NCBI GenBank assembly: GCA_023512835.1
Contig: CM042088.1
Coordinates: 7,680,078 to 7,744,077 of the forward strand
Reading direction: 5' to 3'
DNA: 64,000 nucleotides
Source of the DNA: Taxillus chinensis
Lineage: Eukaryota; Streptophyta; Magnoliopsida; Santalales; Loranthaceae
The position numbers were made by a program, and so were the translations under genes. The notes beneath the pieces are model-generated. The model had not been told where the DNA came from and searched no databases. It saw only the letters and a program-made list of their open reading frames with translations. Positions 22,737 through 32,870 of the stretch are shown piece by piece. Positions within the stretch are counted from its first letter, which is position 1. Each line of letters begins with the position of its first letter.

Positions 22737-24654
22737 GCTGTCATCACCCGTTTTTGACCGGGCTCGTACTGGCTTTTGTGAAAGGACTCCATGCTAGTTC
22801 ATTCCGTTGATCCTAGAGTCATCCCTGCACAAGGCTCACATAAACCATTAAAGAAAAGAAAAACAGAGTCACCACCAAACAATTTTAAGGTGTGATTGGG
22901 CACCTAGAAAAAGAAAGGTCTACAGTTCCATAGAATTAGGTTCGGGAGTCAGTTACGTGTGGGGAAGGAAGAAAAACTCTTGCACCCCCACAACGCCCAC
23001 AATTAGTACCTAGTCTTGATCTATGGGTGTTTGCTTGCATTATTCAAAAAGAAGTTATTTTTGTATATTTTTAATTTTTAGGAAAAGGAAGTTTTTAGGA
23101 TCTAAATCTTAAAACAACAAAAAAAGGAAAAGATTTTAAAACAAATAAAAGGGTACATTCTAATTTTAGAAAAAAATGTGGGATCTAGGCCCATGTGACG
23201 GTATTGCATTTTTATAAGAAAACAAAAGTAATTTTCCTTTTTTAGAAAAGAAAACAAAAACAATTTGAATTCAAATAAGAAAATACTGCCACAATTGCTA
23301 TTGGCCCAAGCAGACTAGGATATGAGCATCTAGGGCTCAACCCTCATGACCGCCCAGGCCTTATTTTAATTTTTCTAGAAAATGTACTCTTTGCTTGTCC
23401 TTTTGAATTTTTGAAATTAAAAAAAAACTGTTTCACTTCAAAACATTTAAGCAAAGAAGCCTTAACAATTTAAATATGAAGAAGTTAAAGAAAGGAACCT
23501 GGGTGGATTTTATGGCCGAGCTTGGAAATCTTTCTTCAAAAAGTTTCCCTGAAAACACAAAGGTTGGAAAGAAAAATGTAGCTTCCCTTTCCCGCCTTGA
23601 TTCTTCATTGTCCACGCTTCTAGACTGTTTGCTCCTTGCTTTAGAAGTGCCTCCTTTGATAATTGATGTTTGATGTCCCCACTGAATGGCCTCCTCGTTG
23701 ATGCCTTCTACCGCTGGAAGAGGACGATCAATTCTGGGTCTTTTCTCTTAAGGATCCCTGGATATTCTCTCTCTCTGATTTTTCTGCTCAAAAACCCACT
23801 TGGTAATTGATAATCGATCCCCCTTGATCTGATACTACTTCTCCTCCCCGTCTGCCTCCTATGATAGTATATTTATAGGCATGTAAGGGAGTACCCGTTA
23901 GCTAGGCATTAATTGCACCTTTTATATTTCCAACAAGTCAAATGGATGTCCCGAGACTTCATTATGGCTCCCTGTTCCCGCGTCTGAAAATAACTTCTCA
24001 AATAATAATTTTCTTGGAATTATTTAAATCTCCCATTGTATCTGGACGCATTGTTGGGTAAGGGCTGAATGCATTTCCGGGTGTATTAGCGCCATTGGGA
24101 ATTAATGGCTATTGTCACGCCCCGAATTTCCAACCCGAGAAAACCGGTTTGTGACTCCCCTTTACCCACCTGGTGGGCAAGGGGTTGATATACAACATCC
24201 CATGCAAGACATCATACACATACACAATAGAAATTCACAAAGAGGTAAATCAATATCTTTATTAATTTCAAACCACAATAAACGTTTAAAACCAAACCAC
24301 ATGCCTTTATTACATTTAAATCTTGTTTTCAACTTCTCCCCACTGGGGTGACATCAATTTCCTCAAATAACAATTGAATGAAACAATAAAACAAATACAG
24401 TCTTCCACTTTGGGGTTCCACCTAGCGCCTGTAGGTTCCTGAAAGAAAACACATCACAGGAGGAGGGGTGAGCAACCACAGCTCAGTAGGGATCATGTCT
24501 CCCCAATCCATCCCATGGTCCTAGCATCTACATGAGGACGTGCACAAGTGTAGTGTAGTGACAATAAGATATAAGCAACACATAAGTCACAGAATAAGAA
24601 CAACCTTTGCCACAGCCACACAGGCTAACGTATCCACAGTCACACAAGCTAACA

Positions 24655-24835
24655 TAAACAGTCCCCAGGCTTCCACAGCCACCGAGTTCCAAGAACAGTC
24701 CCGGGCTTCCACAGCCACCGGGTTCCAAGAATCGTCCCAGGCTTCCATAGCCACTGGGTTCCAAAACAGTCCCGGGCTTCCACAGCCACCGGGTTCCAAA
24801 ACAGTCCCGGGCTTCCACAGCCACTGGGTGTACCA
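24655..24835 (-). repeat. Minisatellite in LTR C, about 30-bp units
   Basis: Six units of CCCGGGCTTCCACAGCCACC plus GGTTCCAAAACAGT variants. It occupies the same LTR position as the unrelated minisatellites of A (6385-6520) and B (10868-10975). Confidence 0.88.
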
Positions 24836-25340
24836 ACAAACACACATCACACAAACCACACAGGCATAACATCAAACATATGATTTGCATATTCTCACAG
24901 GCATAACATCAAACACATGATTTGCATAGTCTCACAGGCATAACATCAAACACATGATTTGCATAGCCACATAGTCATAAAAACAAACACTTAGCATCCG
25001 TAATCCCCAGCCTCACGGGCATATATACAAATATCCAAGCAAATACGCCATTGAAGGCCAACATCAATATAGGAGATCACACCTATATGGATTTATATAT
25101 ATATATATATATATCCATAATATACAACAGTCTGCCTATCACGAGGCCAAAACCCTAGGATAGATTCAAGGAGGAACAAAACCCCTACCTCAAGGATCCT
25201 TCACGCTCCCACGTTAGATGCCGTCCACCCACGCTAGACACTCCAACAACAACTAAGAGCTCTCATTGTCTCTCTCTCTCTGTGACGGCTACGGCGGCTG
25301 ACAACAAAAACCCTAAACCTAAAACAAAGAGAGCTCCTCC

Positions 25341-25612
25341 TTATATAGACCTCACTTATCAAAATGACGTAGTTTTGATAAATGAAATCTCACCATCAAA
25401 ATGACGTAGTTTTGATAAATGAAATCCCACCATCAAAACGACATAGTTTTGATAAATGAAACACATCATCAAAACGACGTAGTTTTGATAAATGAAATCT
25501 CACCATCAAAATGACATAGTTTTGATAAATGAAATCCCACCATCAAAACGACATAGTTTTGATAAATGAAATACATCATCAAAACGACGTAGTTTTGATA
25601 AATAAAACACTC
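25341..25612 (-). promoter_or_regulatory. Expanded promoter array of LTR C: TATA plus about eight ACGT palindromes
   Basis: The TATA box (25341-25348, element sense CTATATAAGG) adjoins about eight tandem 32-36-bp units, each with ATCAAAAC-GACGTA-GTTTTGAT or a one-base variant. A and B have two such units in the same place. The arms are self-complementary and the core carries ACGT. Enhancer function is inferred. Confidence 0.65.
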
Positions 25613-25908
25613 CCTCGAAGACTCGTAGAACACTGCCTCGAAGATCACCACCTCGGAACCTCGTAGTCGCAGCCTCGGAGATCGCTGGAACGCGGCCTCG
25701 AAGATTTGTCTCGAAGATCAAACCTTTGACTCTCAAACCTTCGAACTTCGACCCTGAGACCTTCGGCCCTCGGTCTTCAACTTTCGACCCTCGGTCTTCG
25801 ACCCTACAACACAAATCTTCGAGTCTTCCACCTTTCAACCCAAGCGTTCGCCCAGGGTACCGTTCATCTTTGTTCTAGCTTGTTCTTCCCAAAACATGGG
25901 TCATTACA

Positions 25909-26299
25909 TCCTCTCCCCCTTAAGACTTTTCGTCCTCGAAAAGACACAACATGCAAGGAATAACAAACACATGCTACCCATTTGCAAAACGGTAAGCCAC
26001 AACACCCAAATGGGTTATACACCGCACACAGCATATAACAGGACATACGTTCGCAAACTCAACAAAACACCACCATAATCCGTAACCACATGCATCATAA
26101 TGCATATAACACATATCCGCATGTCACAAATACACATCTCAAATACAAGCACGTGTCTGAAAAGGATAATACACAACGTATAACCGCATCACTATCACTT
26201 GGCCAAAAGCCACCTCCCACCCTTAAGATTGTTCGTCCTCGAACAAGTCTGGGTGCTGCTCACACATCATGGACTCACGTTCCCATGTCTCCTCCGTAG
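25909..26299 (-). pseudogene. Polypurine tract and chromodomain tail of element C
   Basis: The polypurine tract (AAGGGGGAGAGGA in element sense) is next to the LTR. The end of the chromodomain protein (ETWERESMMCEQHPDLFEDEQS split over 26,223-26,299) is preceded by unrelated sequence, so only the last 25 or so residues of pol remain. Confidence 0.8.
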
Positions 26300-27943
26300 G
26301 ATGTGTCATCCTCGAAAAGACAACACATCTTCCATAACGCACATGCTGATGCACATCGCCCACAACCATCCACATACCCGCGACTGAAGATATCACACAA
26401 TAACACACATGAAGGCACATACCCACAAACCCAGTACACACAACACAATAGGGAAAACATATATTCTAATCTCACAAACAACCCTTGTTCTCCTCACTTA
26501 ACACATGTCACAAGTATTCACATGGCACGACGGTGTAAGACATATACGCCCATTCCCAACACGTTTAACAAATCATAGAGGTAGGTCATAGACCAACTCA
26601 CAGCACAAACACTACGACAAGGGAGGACACCACAAACAAAATGAAACTTAAACGTTCCACTGCCCAACTCAGCCGTAGGAAGTTTCCTCACAACCTTCCT
26701 ACTTTTGGACTTTTCGTCCTCAAAAAGAGAAACCAAATAGCAAATAGCACGAGAAGATCAAAGCAACACATAACACTCATGAGCAAATCACGAACTAGAG
26801 CTTGGTCAATTAGCGCACTGACAACAACTCTTGTGAGCAAGTCTGACAACAGTGAGGTCGAGAAACCTCCCACAGATTCGGTAAGACCCCGAGGACCAAA
26901 CAAGGCCAACACCATCAGCCTACGCGTGAAGCATGTGATCGCTAGAATTCATATGATTGAACGAGGAGGCACTGCATCGACATAGCGGGGTACTCTGCTG
27001 TAACCGCGTACGCGCGTCACAATAGAACCAACACTCCATAATTTAAGATACCTAACAGTAACCCAACACTAAGATTTGATGCAACTGATACCAACAATTT
27101 ACAATGCAGCCACACCCCAGATGTAGACCTCACCCTTACAACAAGCACAATGAGGTCACAATGAAACACAAACAATCATGATAATGGCATGATGCAAACC
27201 ACAATCATATTCCCACACAGGGATATCACTACAGTAGCACAAGCATCACTGCTGAAATCCCCACACTCTAACGCAAAACATGCTTGGGGATCCAAGGAAC
27301 ACATCCTCCATCGAGGCACATTAAAACCCAACCAACACCAATGGTGGCTCACAATAACTTACAATCTAGGACACCGCTATACGAGGATGGAGTTCGCCCT
27401 CAACCATTCGGTTAGCGTCATGACACCCAACAGAGTCCAAGGATGAACTTAAAACAGCAAATTAAGCACCACATACAACCATGGCAAGACCAAAATCCAC
27501 TATCGGGCTATCACCAGTCACCGACTTTGAGAATCTACATCCTCGATCATGGTTAAATAGGGATCCACCAAGGTCCCACACAACCTTCACGAACTGAGGC
27601 TTACATTACAACCCAAAAGATCACGCCTTACCAAGTCGGTAGACATCCCATGCGATAGGAATCCTTGGACGTCGGGTAGTTACCAACAACATAGTTCTCT
27701 CCACCTTGGAAAACTCTCCTACCTACAACATGACAACAAAGGAATCCTCTGTGTCACCACTCACAGGTCACAAGGGAATCCCTTGCCTCCAGGACAAACT
27801 CCACCTCATGGCCCACTAACTCCGCTATACCAACCATCATGTTCTATCTCAACACACCAACAAAACATTCAAATGGACCAAGAAATACGCAGGCTCTAGC
27901 CTCAGCTTCATGTGGTCACTACAATTCCCCCGAATATCCCACC
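26300..27943. other. Element C interior without readable genes
   Basis: No retroviral motif is found on either strand. A copy of GACTTTTCGTCCTCAAAAAG near 26,707 recalls the pre-polypurine motif at 25,922. This may be old interior sequence or unrelated filler. Confidence 0.4.
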
Positions 27944-28297
27944 ATCAAAACGACATAGTTTTGATAAATGAAACACACCATCAAAATGACGTAGTTTTGA
28001 TAAATGAAACACACCAACAAAACAACGTAGTTTTGATAAATAAAACACTCCCTCGAAGACTCGTAGAACACTGCCTCGAAGATCACCACCTCAGAGCCTC
28101 GTAGTCGCAGCCTCGGAGATCGCTGGAAATGCGGCCTCGAAGATTTGTCTCAAAGATCAAACCTTCGATCCTCAAACCTTCGAACTTCGACCCTCAAACC
28201 TTCGGCCCTCGGTCTTCGACCCTATGACACAAACCTTCGAGTCTTCCACCTTTCGACCCAAGCGTTCGCCCAGGGTACCATTCATCTTTGTTCCAGG
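27944..28297 (-). repeat. Truncated second LTR of element C
   Basis: It repeats 25,430-25,880 in order: three palindromic units, then the CTCGAAGACTCGTAGAACAC series, to TTCATCTTTGTTC. It then joins Tat LTR repeats directly. Confidence 0.85.
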
Positions 28298-28640
28298 CAT
28301 CGATGAGCTTGGCTCGGATTTGACCAAGTTTGATCGTCGGATTTGGGCTTGCTCTGTATCACTGGGCTTGGCTCGTATTTGACCAAGTTTGACCGCTGGA
28401 TTTTGGCTTATTCCGCATCAATGGGCTTAGCTCGGATTTGACCAAGTTTGACCACCATATTTGGGCTTATTCCGTATCACTGGGCTTGGCTCGGATTTAA
28501 CCAAGTTTGACCGCCGGATTTGGACTTATTCTGCATCAACGGGCTTAGCTCGGATTTGACTAAGTTTGACCACCGGATTTGGGTTTAGTCCGTATCACTG
28601 GGCTTGGCCCGGATTTGACCAAGTTTGACCACCGGATTTG
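28298..28640 (-). repeat. Tandem repeats of the Tat 5' LTR
   Basis: Five diverged units of the GATTTGACCAAGTTTGACC type, matching 7,430-7,995. The remainder to 29,579 is collinear with 7,995-8,927. Confidence 0.8.
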
Positions 28641-29955
28641 AATTTGCATTTCCCCAAAAATGTCCGTGTGTGGGCTTAGTCGCCACCTGGCAACTTTACT
28701 TGGGCTTATTTAGGCCTCTCTTGTTCACACTTGCTGTGTAAAAAGAGTGTCTTTGCATATATACTCGGCGAAGGAGAAACAAAACTGTCAATATGGGATA
28801 AACATGCATATGAAGAACCAAAATTCGTGGAAAATAGAGCAAATTTCTAGAGCAACTTAAAAAATTCATAACTTTCTCTACAGAGCTCGGATTAGGGCCA
28901 AATTGGTCTTGTTTTTCTTGAAATGCTGTCATCTATCTCCAAAAATTGGAATCACTCAAAAAGGATCATCCATTTAGGAAAAAATTAGGAAACACCGCAC
29001 AGAGGTACATGACAATGGGAGCATTCTGCCTGTCAGATTCACAAATTCATAGTTAATTACACAGAACTCGGATTATCCTCAAACTGGTTGGAGATGATAT
29101 ATAAACATGTTATCTAACCAATGCAATTGACTTTGTTTAATTCTAACAAGTATTGAGGAAGTTATTGGCAAAATAGTGCGCTGCATACCGGCTGTCCTAC
29201 CCAAACTTGATCACCAACTTCAACAAATCATAACTAATTGAATACAGCTCGGAATAATCTCAAACCAGTTGGAAATGATAGATAAAGATGTTATCTAACC
29301 AACGCAATTGACTTTGTTAGATTATGACAAGTATTGAGGAAGTTATTGGCAAAACGATGTGCTACGCACCGGTTGTCCAATTCAAATTCGTATGAAACTT
29401 GATAATCTCTTTATTTCTTCTTGGAATCAAGTGTGGTGAAGTGCGTTGTTCTACAAATTTCATCCTATATCACTTAGTACTTTCTTTGGGGCATTTAAGG
29501 TTTCCCAAAGTGGCTCTTTGTCTTGTGGTCTTTCGCCGTGTACGGTTATAATCTCATCCGGTCAAAATGGGGTTCAACAGGGACTGACTTCCCTCATAGT
29601 GGATTGTCAGTTTATCCTAGACAGCTTTCGCTATCGTGCAACCCTAGACGTCCGTGAAAGCTTCGGATTCCAAAGACGATATTACGTATACCAAAGCCTT
29701 TTCGCTAGCATACTACCAGGCTCTTTCATCGTTGGTGAGTTTAGCATCCGTCTTTGGCCTTCTTACTCCATGTTCTCCGATAATCATCGGAATAGGTAGC
29801 TCCTGATGAAAACAGGGCCACATGAGATGATCATGACATATCATGAACATTCTCATGCGAGCTTTCCACTAGGAGAAAAGCTCAGGTGTGAACTTTAGCG
29901 GTTTAGTCAGAGTGAAACCGAAACTCCGTTGTTGAGGAGCAGCGGGAGTAGTGGG

Positions 29956-30069
29956 TTAAGCACTTGTGCTCGGATCGACATTTTCACTGCTACTTCGGTT
30001 CGGGAAGGGCTCTTGTGCACCTATGGAGTTAAGGTGAGAGTTGAACAACATGCTGCTTTCTTCGGCCAT
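29956..30069 (-). pseudogene. Possible gag N-terminus of the copia-like remnant
   Basis: An ATG 50 bp past the PBS opens a 37-codon frame starting MAEESSMLFNSHLNS. Position and the MAEESS start suit a gag beginning. It ends at TAA and no further Gag motif is recognised. Confidence 0.3.
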
Positions 30070-30118
30070 AGTTGAGAGAGAGAAAGAGTGGGATCTCTAC
30101 TTTGAGCAGGTAGAACTT

Positions 30119-30130
30119 GCTCTGATACCA
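30119..30130 (-). other. Primer-binding site of the copia-like remnant
   Basis: In element sense TGGTATCAGAGC, the exact initiator-Met tRNA complement, two bases after the LTR end GGGACCAACA. Confidence 0.8.
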
Positions 30131-30132
30131 CT

Positions 30133-31581
30133 TGTTGGTCCCTAGGAGCCTAGAGGGGGTGAATAGGCTCTAATCGAAAACTCTTCTTTCGTTTCTGGCA
30201 CAACACTTATCTGGTTAAGAGACATAATCAATGCGGAAGATAACCAGATAGTGGAAGTATTTTGTTTATTATCAAGAGATAATTACAACAAAATATAAGG
30301 AGATTAAAGCTTGTAAAATTTTTCAATCTACTGAACAATTCTTTTAACACTATTTATAATTACTCACACACTAGCCAGTATAATCTCTATCTGCTCTTGT
30401 ACATACATGCACGTATACATTTCTCTATAACACCTTGCGCGCATTTTACAAAAATATATATAACCATCCATGAAAAACATCTTTGGAACTTGTTCTTCCG
30501 AGCAACATGCAGCATTGACTGCTCCTCGGAAATCTCTCTACCTTAATTGCAGCAAATGTGGAGTTCAAGATCTTAGGTTTGTAAAGCATAAGTGTCTTTG
30601 TGAGTTCCCAAGTGCAGTTAAAGTTATGTCCACATATCTGTGTGATCCACGTGTAAGATACTTTAGGTTTTCAACGAGTTTGTCTTACATCGGGACACAG
30701 CGAACTGACAACTTTGAATGCGAAGATGATAAGTTGAAGTAGCATCTTCTTAATCCGTCGTAAAGTTCCTTACTCCGTGTTAATGAAGCTCGGATCCTTA
30801 CTCTGTGTCAATAGTTGCTTACTCTGTGTTAGTTTGATACTGGAATCCTTAATCCGTGTCAGCGCTTCCTTACTCCGTATGAATGAGAAGTCCAGAGAGC
30901 TTAATGCGTATCAGCGCTTCCTTACTCCACACGAGTTCCTTATTCCGCATAAGTTCCTTACTCTACATGAGTTCAAAGGCCGGATGGCTTACTCCATATC
31001 AGCGCATCCTTACTCCACATGAATAAATAGGTTCGGATTCCTTACTCCGCATTTCTTTTCCTTACTCTTCATTTCTTTTCCTTACTCCGTGTGAATAAAG
31101 GACTTGGGTCCTTATTCCGCACAAGTCGTTCCTTACTCCGCATGTATGAAAGACTCAAATTCCTTACTTCGTGTCTTCTTGTCCTTTGTCCGTTTGAGTG
31201 GAAGACTTAGCTTTTTATTCCACGATAACTATCCCTTACTCTGTGCTAAATGTAGACTATGATTCTTATTCCGTATCTATTTGACTTAGTCTATTAAGGT
31301 GTTAAATGCAGATTCCTTAGTCCATAGCTTTAAGTGTTTGGTCCACACGAATGATCCTTATCCCATATGAAATGTAGACTTGGTTATTTACCAAGTGTTT
31401 GACGACACTCACATTTGTACATATCAGGATTATGTATCCTGTCCTCAGCTTTGCTCTCATGAGTGAACGTCCGGATTAAGATCATATCTTCTACAACAGC
31501 TTAAAAATAAACATGCAATGTCTCAAATCAAATTACATAGGATTTTATCCGCATCATCCAAATTCTGGGCTTGAAGCAACA
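30133..31581 (-). repeat. 5' LTR of the copia-like remnant (about 1450 bp)
   Basis: It starts TGTTGGTCCC beside the PBS. The proposed outer end is GAAGCAACA at 31,581, which gives matching TGTTG/CAACA termini. From about 30,745 to 31,370 it holds irregular CCTTACTCCGTGT repeats. The outer boundary is less certain than the inner. Confidence 0.55.
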
Positions 31582-32139
31582 CAGCATACGTGAGAAAAGA
31601 TGGTCCTTGCATTTGACAGATATGTACAAGGCCTTGATGTGTCCGATACCTTCTTGGGGGAGTTCTTCGCTGAAGCTAAGAAAGTTACTTGCATTGGTTA
31701 TCCCATCTAAGTTCTCTAGGGAAATTGAAGGGGGAACATAGGTTACTTAGGACCTTCATGAGGGCCTCCTGATGTGGGGTAGAGTTCATAAGTAAAGATA
31801 CTAATGAAATACAAGCCGGCTACTGACTTAGTTGATCAATAATATTGTACTCACTTTGCTTGATCAGTTTCAAGAATTTAGCTATTTCGTCTTTAGAGAT
31901 GAGGGTACTTTTATCTTTCGGAATAGATTTTGGTCACTATGAATTTCTGGTTGATTTAATTGTTTGCTTAGGGAATAAGAAATTTTACTTGCTCATATTA
32001 TCTTAACTAATTGATTTAATTAATTTAAATTAGGTAGTATTAAAAATTGATTTAATTGCATGCCTTGAAGGATAAAAAATCCTATTTACCCTAATTATTT
32101 CAATCAAGGATTAAATACAAGAAATTACCTTTTAAAAGC
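31582..32139. other. Non-coding, unassigned
   Basis: Moderately AT-rich sequence between two LTR fragments. No gene, structure or family resemblance is recognised. Confidence 0.4.
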
Positions 32140-32822
32140 CTAGCCTACTCACCCTATAAATAGGCTATTCACCAAATGGCTAGGGGGCATCAATTATTGG
32201 CATCTTTGGTTGGCTGTGTGTGGAAGAGAGGATACTTGGGGATGTGAGTTATCTTTTTGGAAAAGAAAAACGTCAACTTTGGGAGAGAGATTCTAAGCAG
32301 AAAAAACATTAACTTGATTGCGGCGATGTTTTTTACTCAAAACCATTTTGTTTTATTTCTTTTTCTACAAAAAGAATATCATTGCCACATGGGCCAAGAT
32401 CCCACATCTTTTTTCTAAAATTAAGATGTTCCTTTTTTTAAAACCATTTTGTTCCTTTTAAAGGCCTAGATCCTACAATTTCCCTTTCCCTTAGAATATA
32501 AAAATACAAAAAATGATTTCTTTTTAACTAATGTAACCAAACACCCATAGATCAAGACTAAGTACCAATTGTGTGCATTGTAAAGGTGCTAATCCTTCCC
32601 TATATGTAACGGACTCCCGAACCTTAATCTCTGAACCATAGACCCTTCTTTTTTCTAGGTGCCCAATCGCACATCTAAATTGTTTGGTGGCAACTCGTTT
32701 TTCTTTTCTTTCATGGTTTGTGCAAGTCTTGTGCAGGGATGACTCTATGATCAATTCAATGAACTAGCGTGGAGTCCTTTCACAAATCCAGTCTCGAGCC
32801 CGGACGACAACAGGTTATGACA
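32140..32822 (+). repeat. Tat-type LTR end, plus orientation
   Basis: From about 32,370 it is the reverse complement of 22,739-23,200, for example CTAGGTGCCCAATC, TTGTTTGGTGG and GATCCCACAT...TTTTCTAAAATT. It ends GGTTATGACA at 32,822. TATAAATAGG at about 32,154 may be its TATA box. No Tat PBS follows, so the internal side is lost. Confidence 0.65.
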
Positions 32823-32870
32823 ACAAAGAGAAACTTCCTCCTCCTAAGATAGATATTGAAAGGGTGTTGT

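Larger units (their letters stand above)
24113..25908 (-). repeat. LTR of element C (1796 bp)
   Basis: It starts TGTCACGCCCCGAATTTCC and ends GGGTCATTACA in plus coordinates. It is homologous to LTRs A/B at both ends but has its own central minisatellite and an expanded promoter array. A candidate intron is 24,439-25,188 (GAG|GTAGGGG ... CTTTCAG). Confidence 0.9.
24113..28297 (-). mobile_element. Decayed chromovirus C with one complete and one truncated LTR
   Basis: A complete LTR at 24,113-25,908 is followed by the polypurine tract and a short chromodomain tail. About 1.6 kb without readable coding sequence comes next, then a 350-bp piece of the second LTR at 27,944-28,297. The outer part of that LTR and some adjoining Tat LTR are deleted. 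The left flank is GCTAT; no matching duplication remains on the right. Confidence 0.8.
7021..29579 (-). mobile_element. Tat/Ogre-like Ty3/gypsy element with gag only, host of three insertions
   Basis: Minus-strand element; its left end lies beyond position 1. Both LTRs end, in element sense, with TGTTGAACCCC at the 5' side (8927 and 29579). The 5' LTR's inner end (22,739) is followed by a PBS-like TGGCGACTCTGCTAGG, the type known from Tat/Ogre elements. Removing the nested 10,361-19,367 block leaves an interior of about 4.8 kb with a Tat-type Gag and repeats but no reverse transcriptase or integrase. That resembles the gag-only TR-GAG class. Nested elements are A (in the 3' LTR), B (interior) and C (in the 5' LTR). 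Confidence 0.8.
22739..29579 (-). repeat. 5' LTR of the Tat-like element, interrupted by element C
   Basis: The left part is 22,739-24,112 and the right part 28,298-29,579; together they give about 2.66 kb. A segment corresponding to about 7,260-7,640 of the 3' LTR is missing at the right junction, so the original LTR was near 3 kb. It ends in TG (22,739) and CA (29,579). A TATA-like TATAAATATAC in element sense lies near 23,868. Confidence 0.8.
29580..31581 (-). mobile_element. LTR retrotransposon remnant, probably Ty1/copia, cut by the Tat-like element
   Basis: A minus-strand LTR (30,133-31,581) is followed, in element sense, by a PBS and about 550 bp of interior. The interior then stops at the Tat LTR edge. 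Assignment to copia is tentative and rests on the LTR ends (TGTTG/CAACA) and the AGTGGTATCAGAGC PBS; no pol is in view. Confidence 0.55.

Noticed and set aside
24528..24890. Open frames on both strands rich in repeated GCGSPGLFW-type or STATGFQ-type units
   Set aside because: They are translations of the 30-bp minisatellite of LTR C and appear in several frames at once.
26641..26985. 114-codon frame in the interior of element C
   Set aside because: No retroviral or host motif; overlaps an opposite-strand frame of similar quality in decayed DNA.
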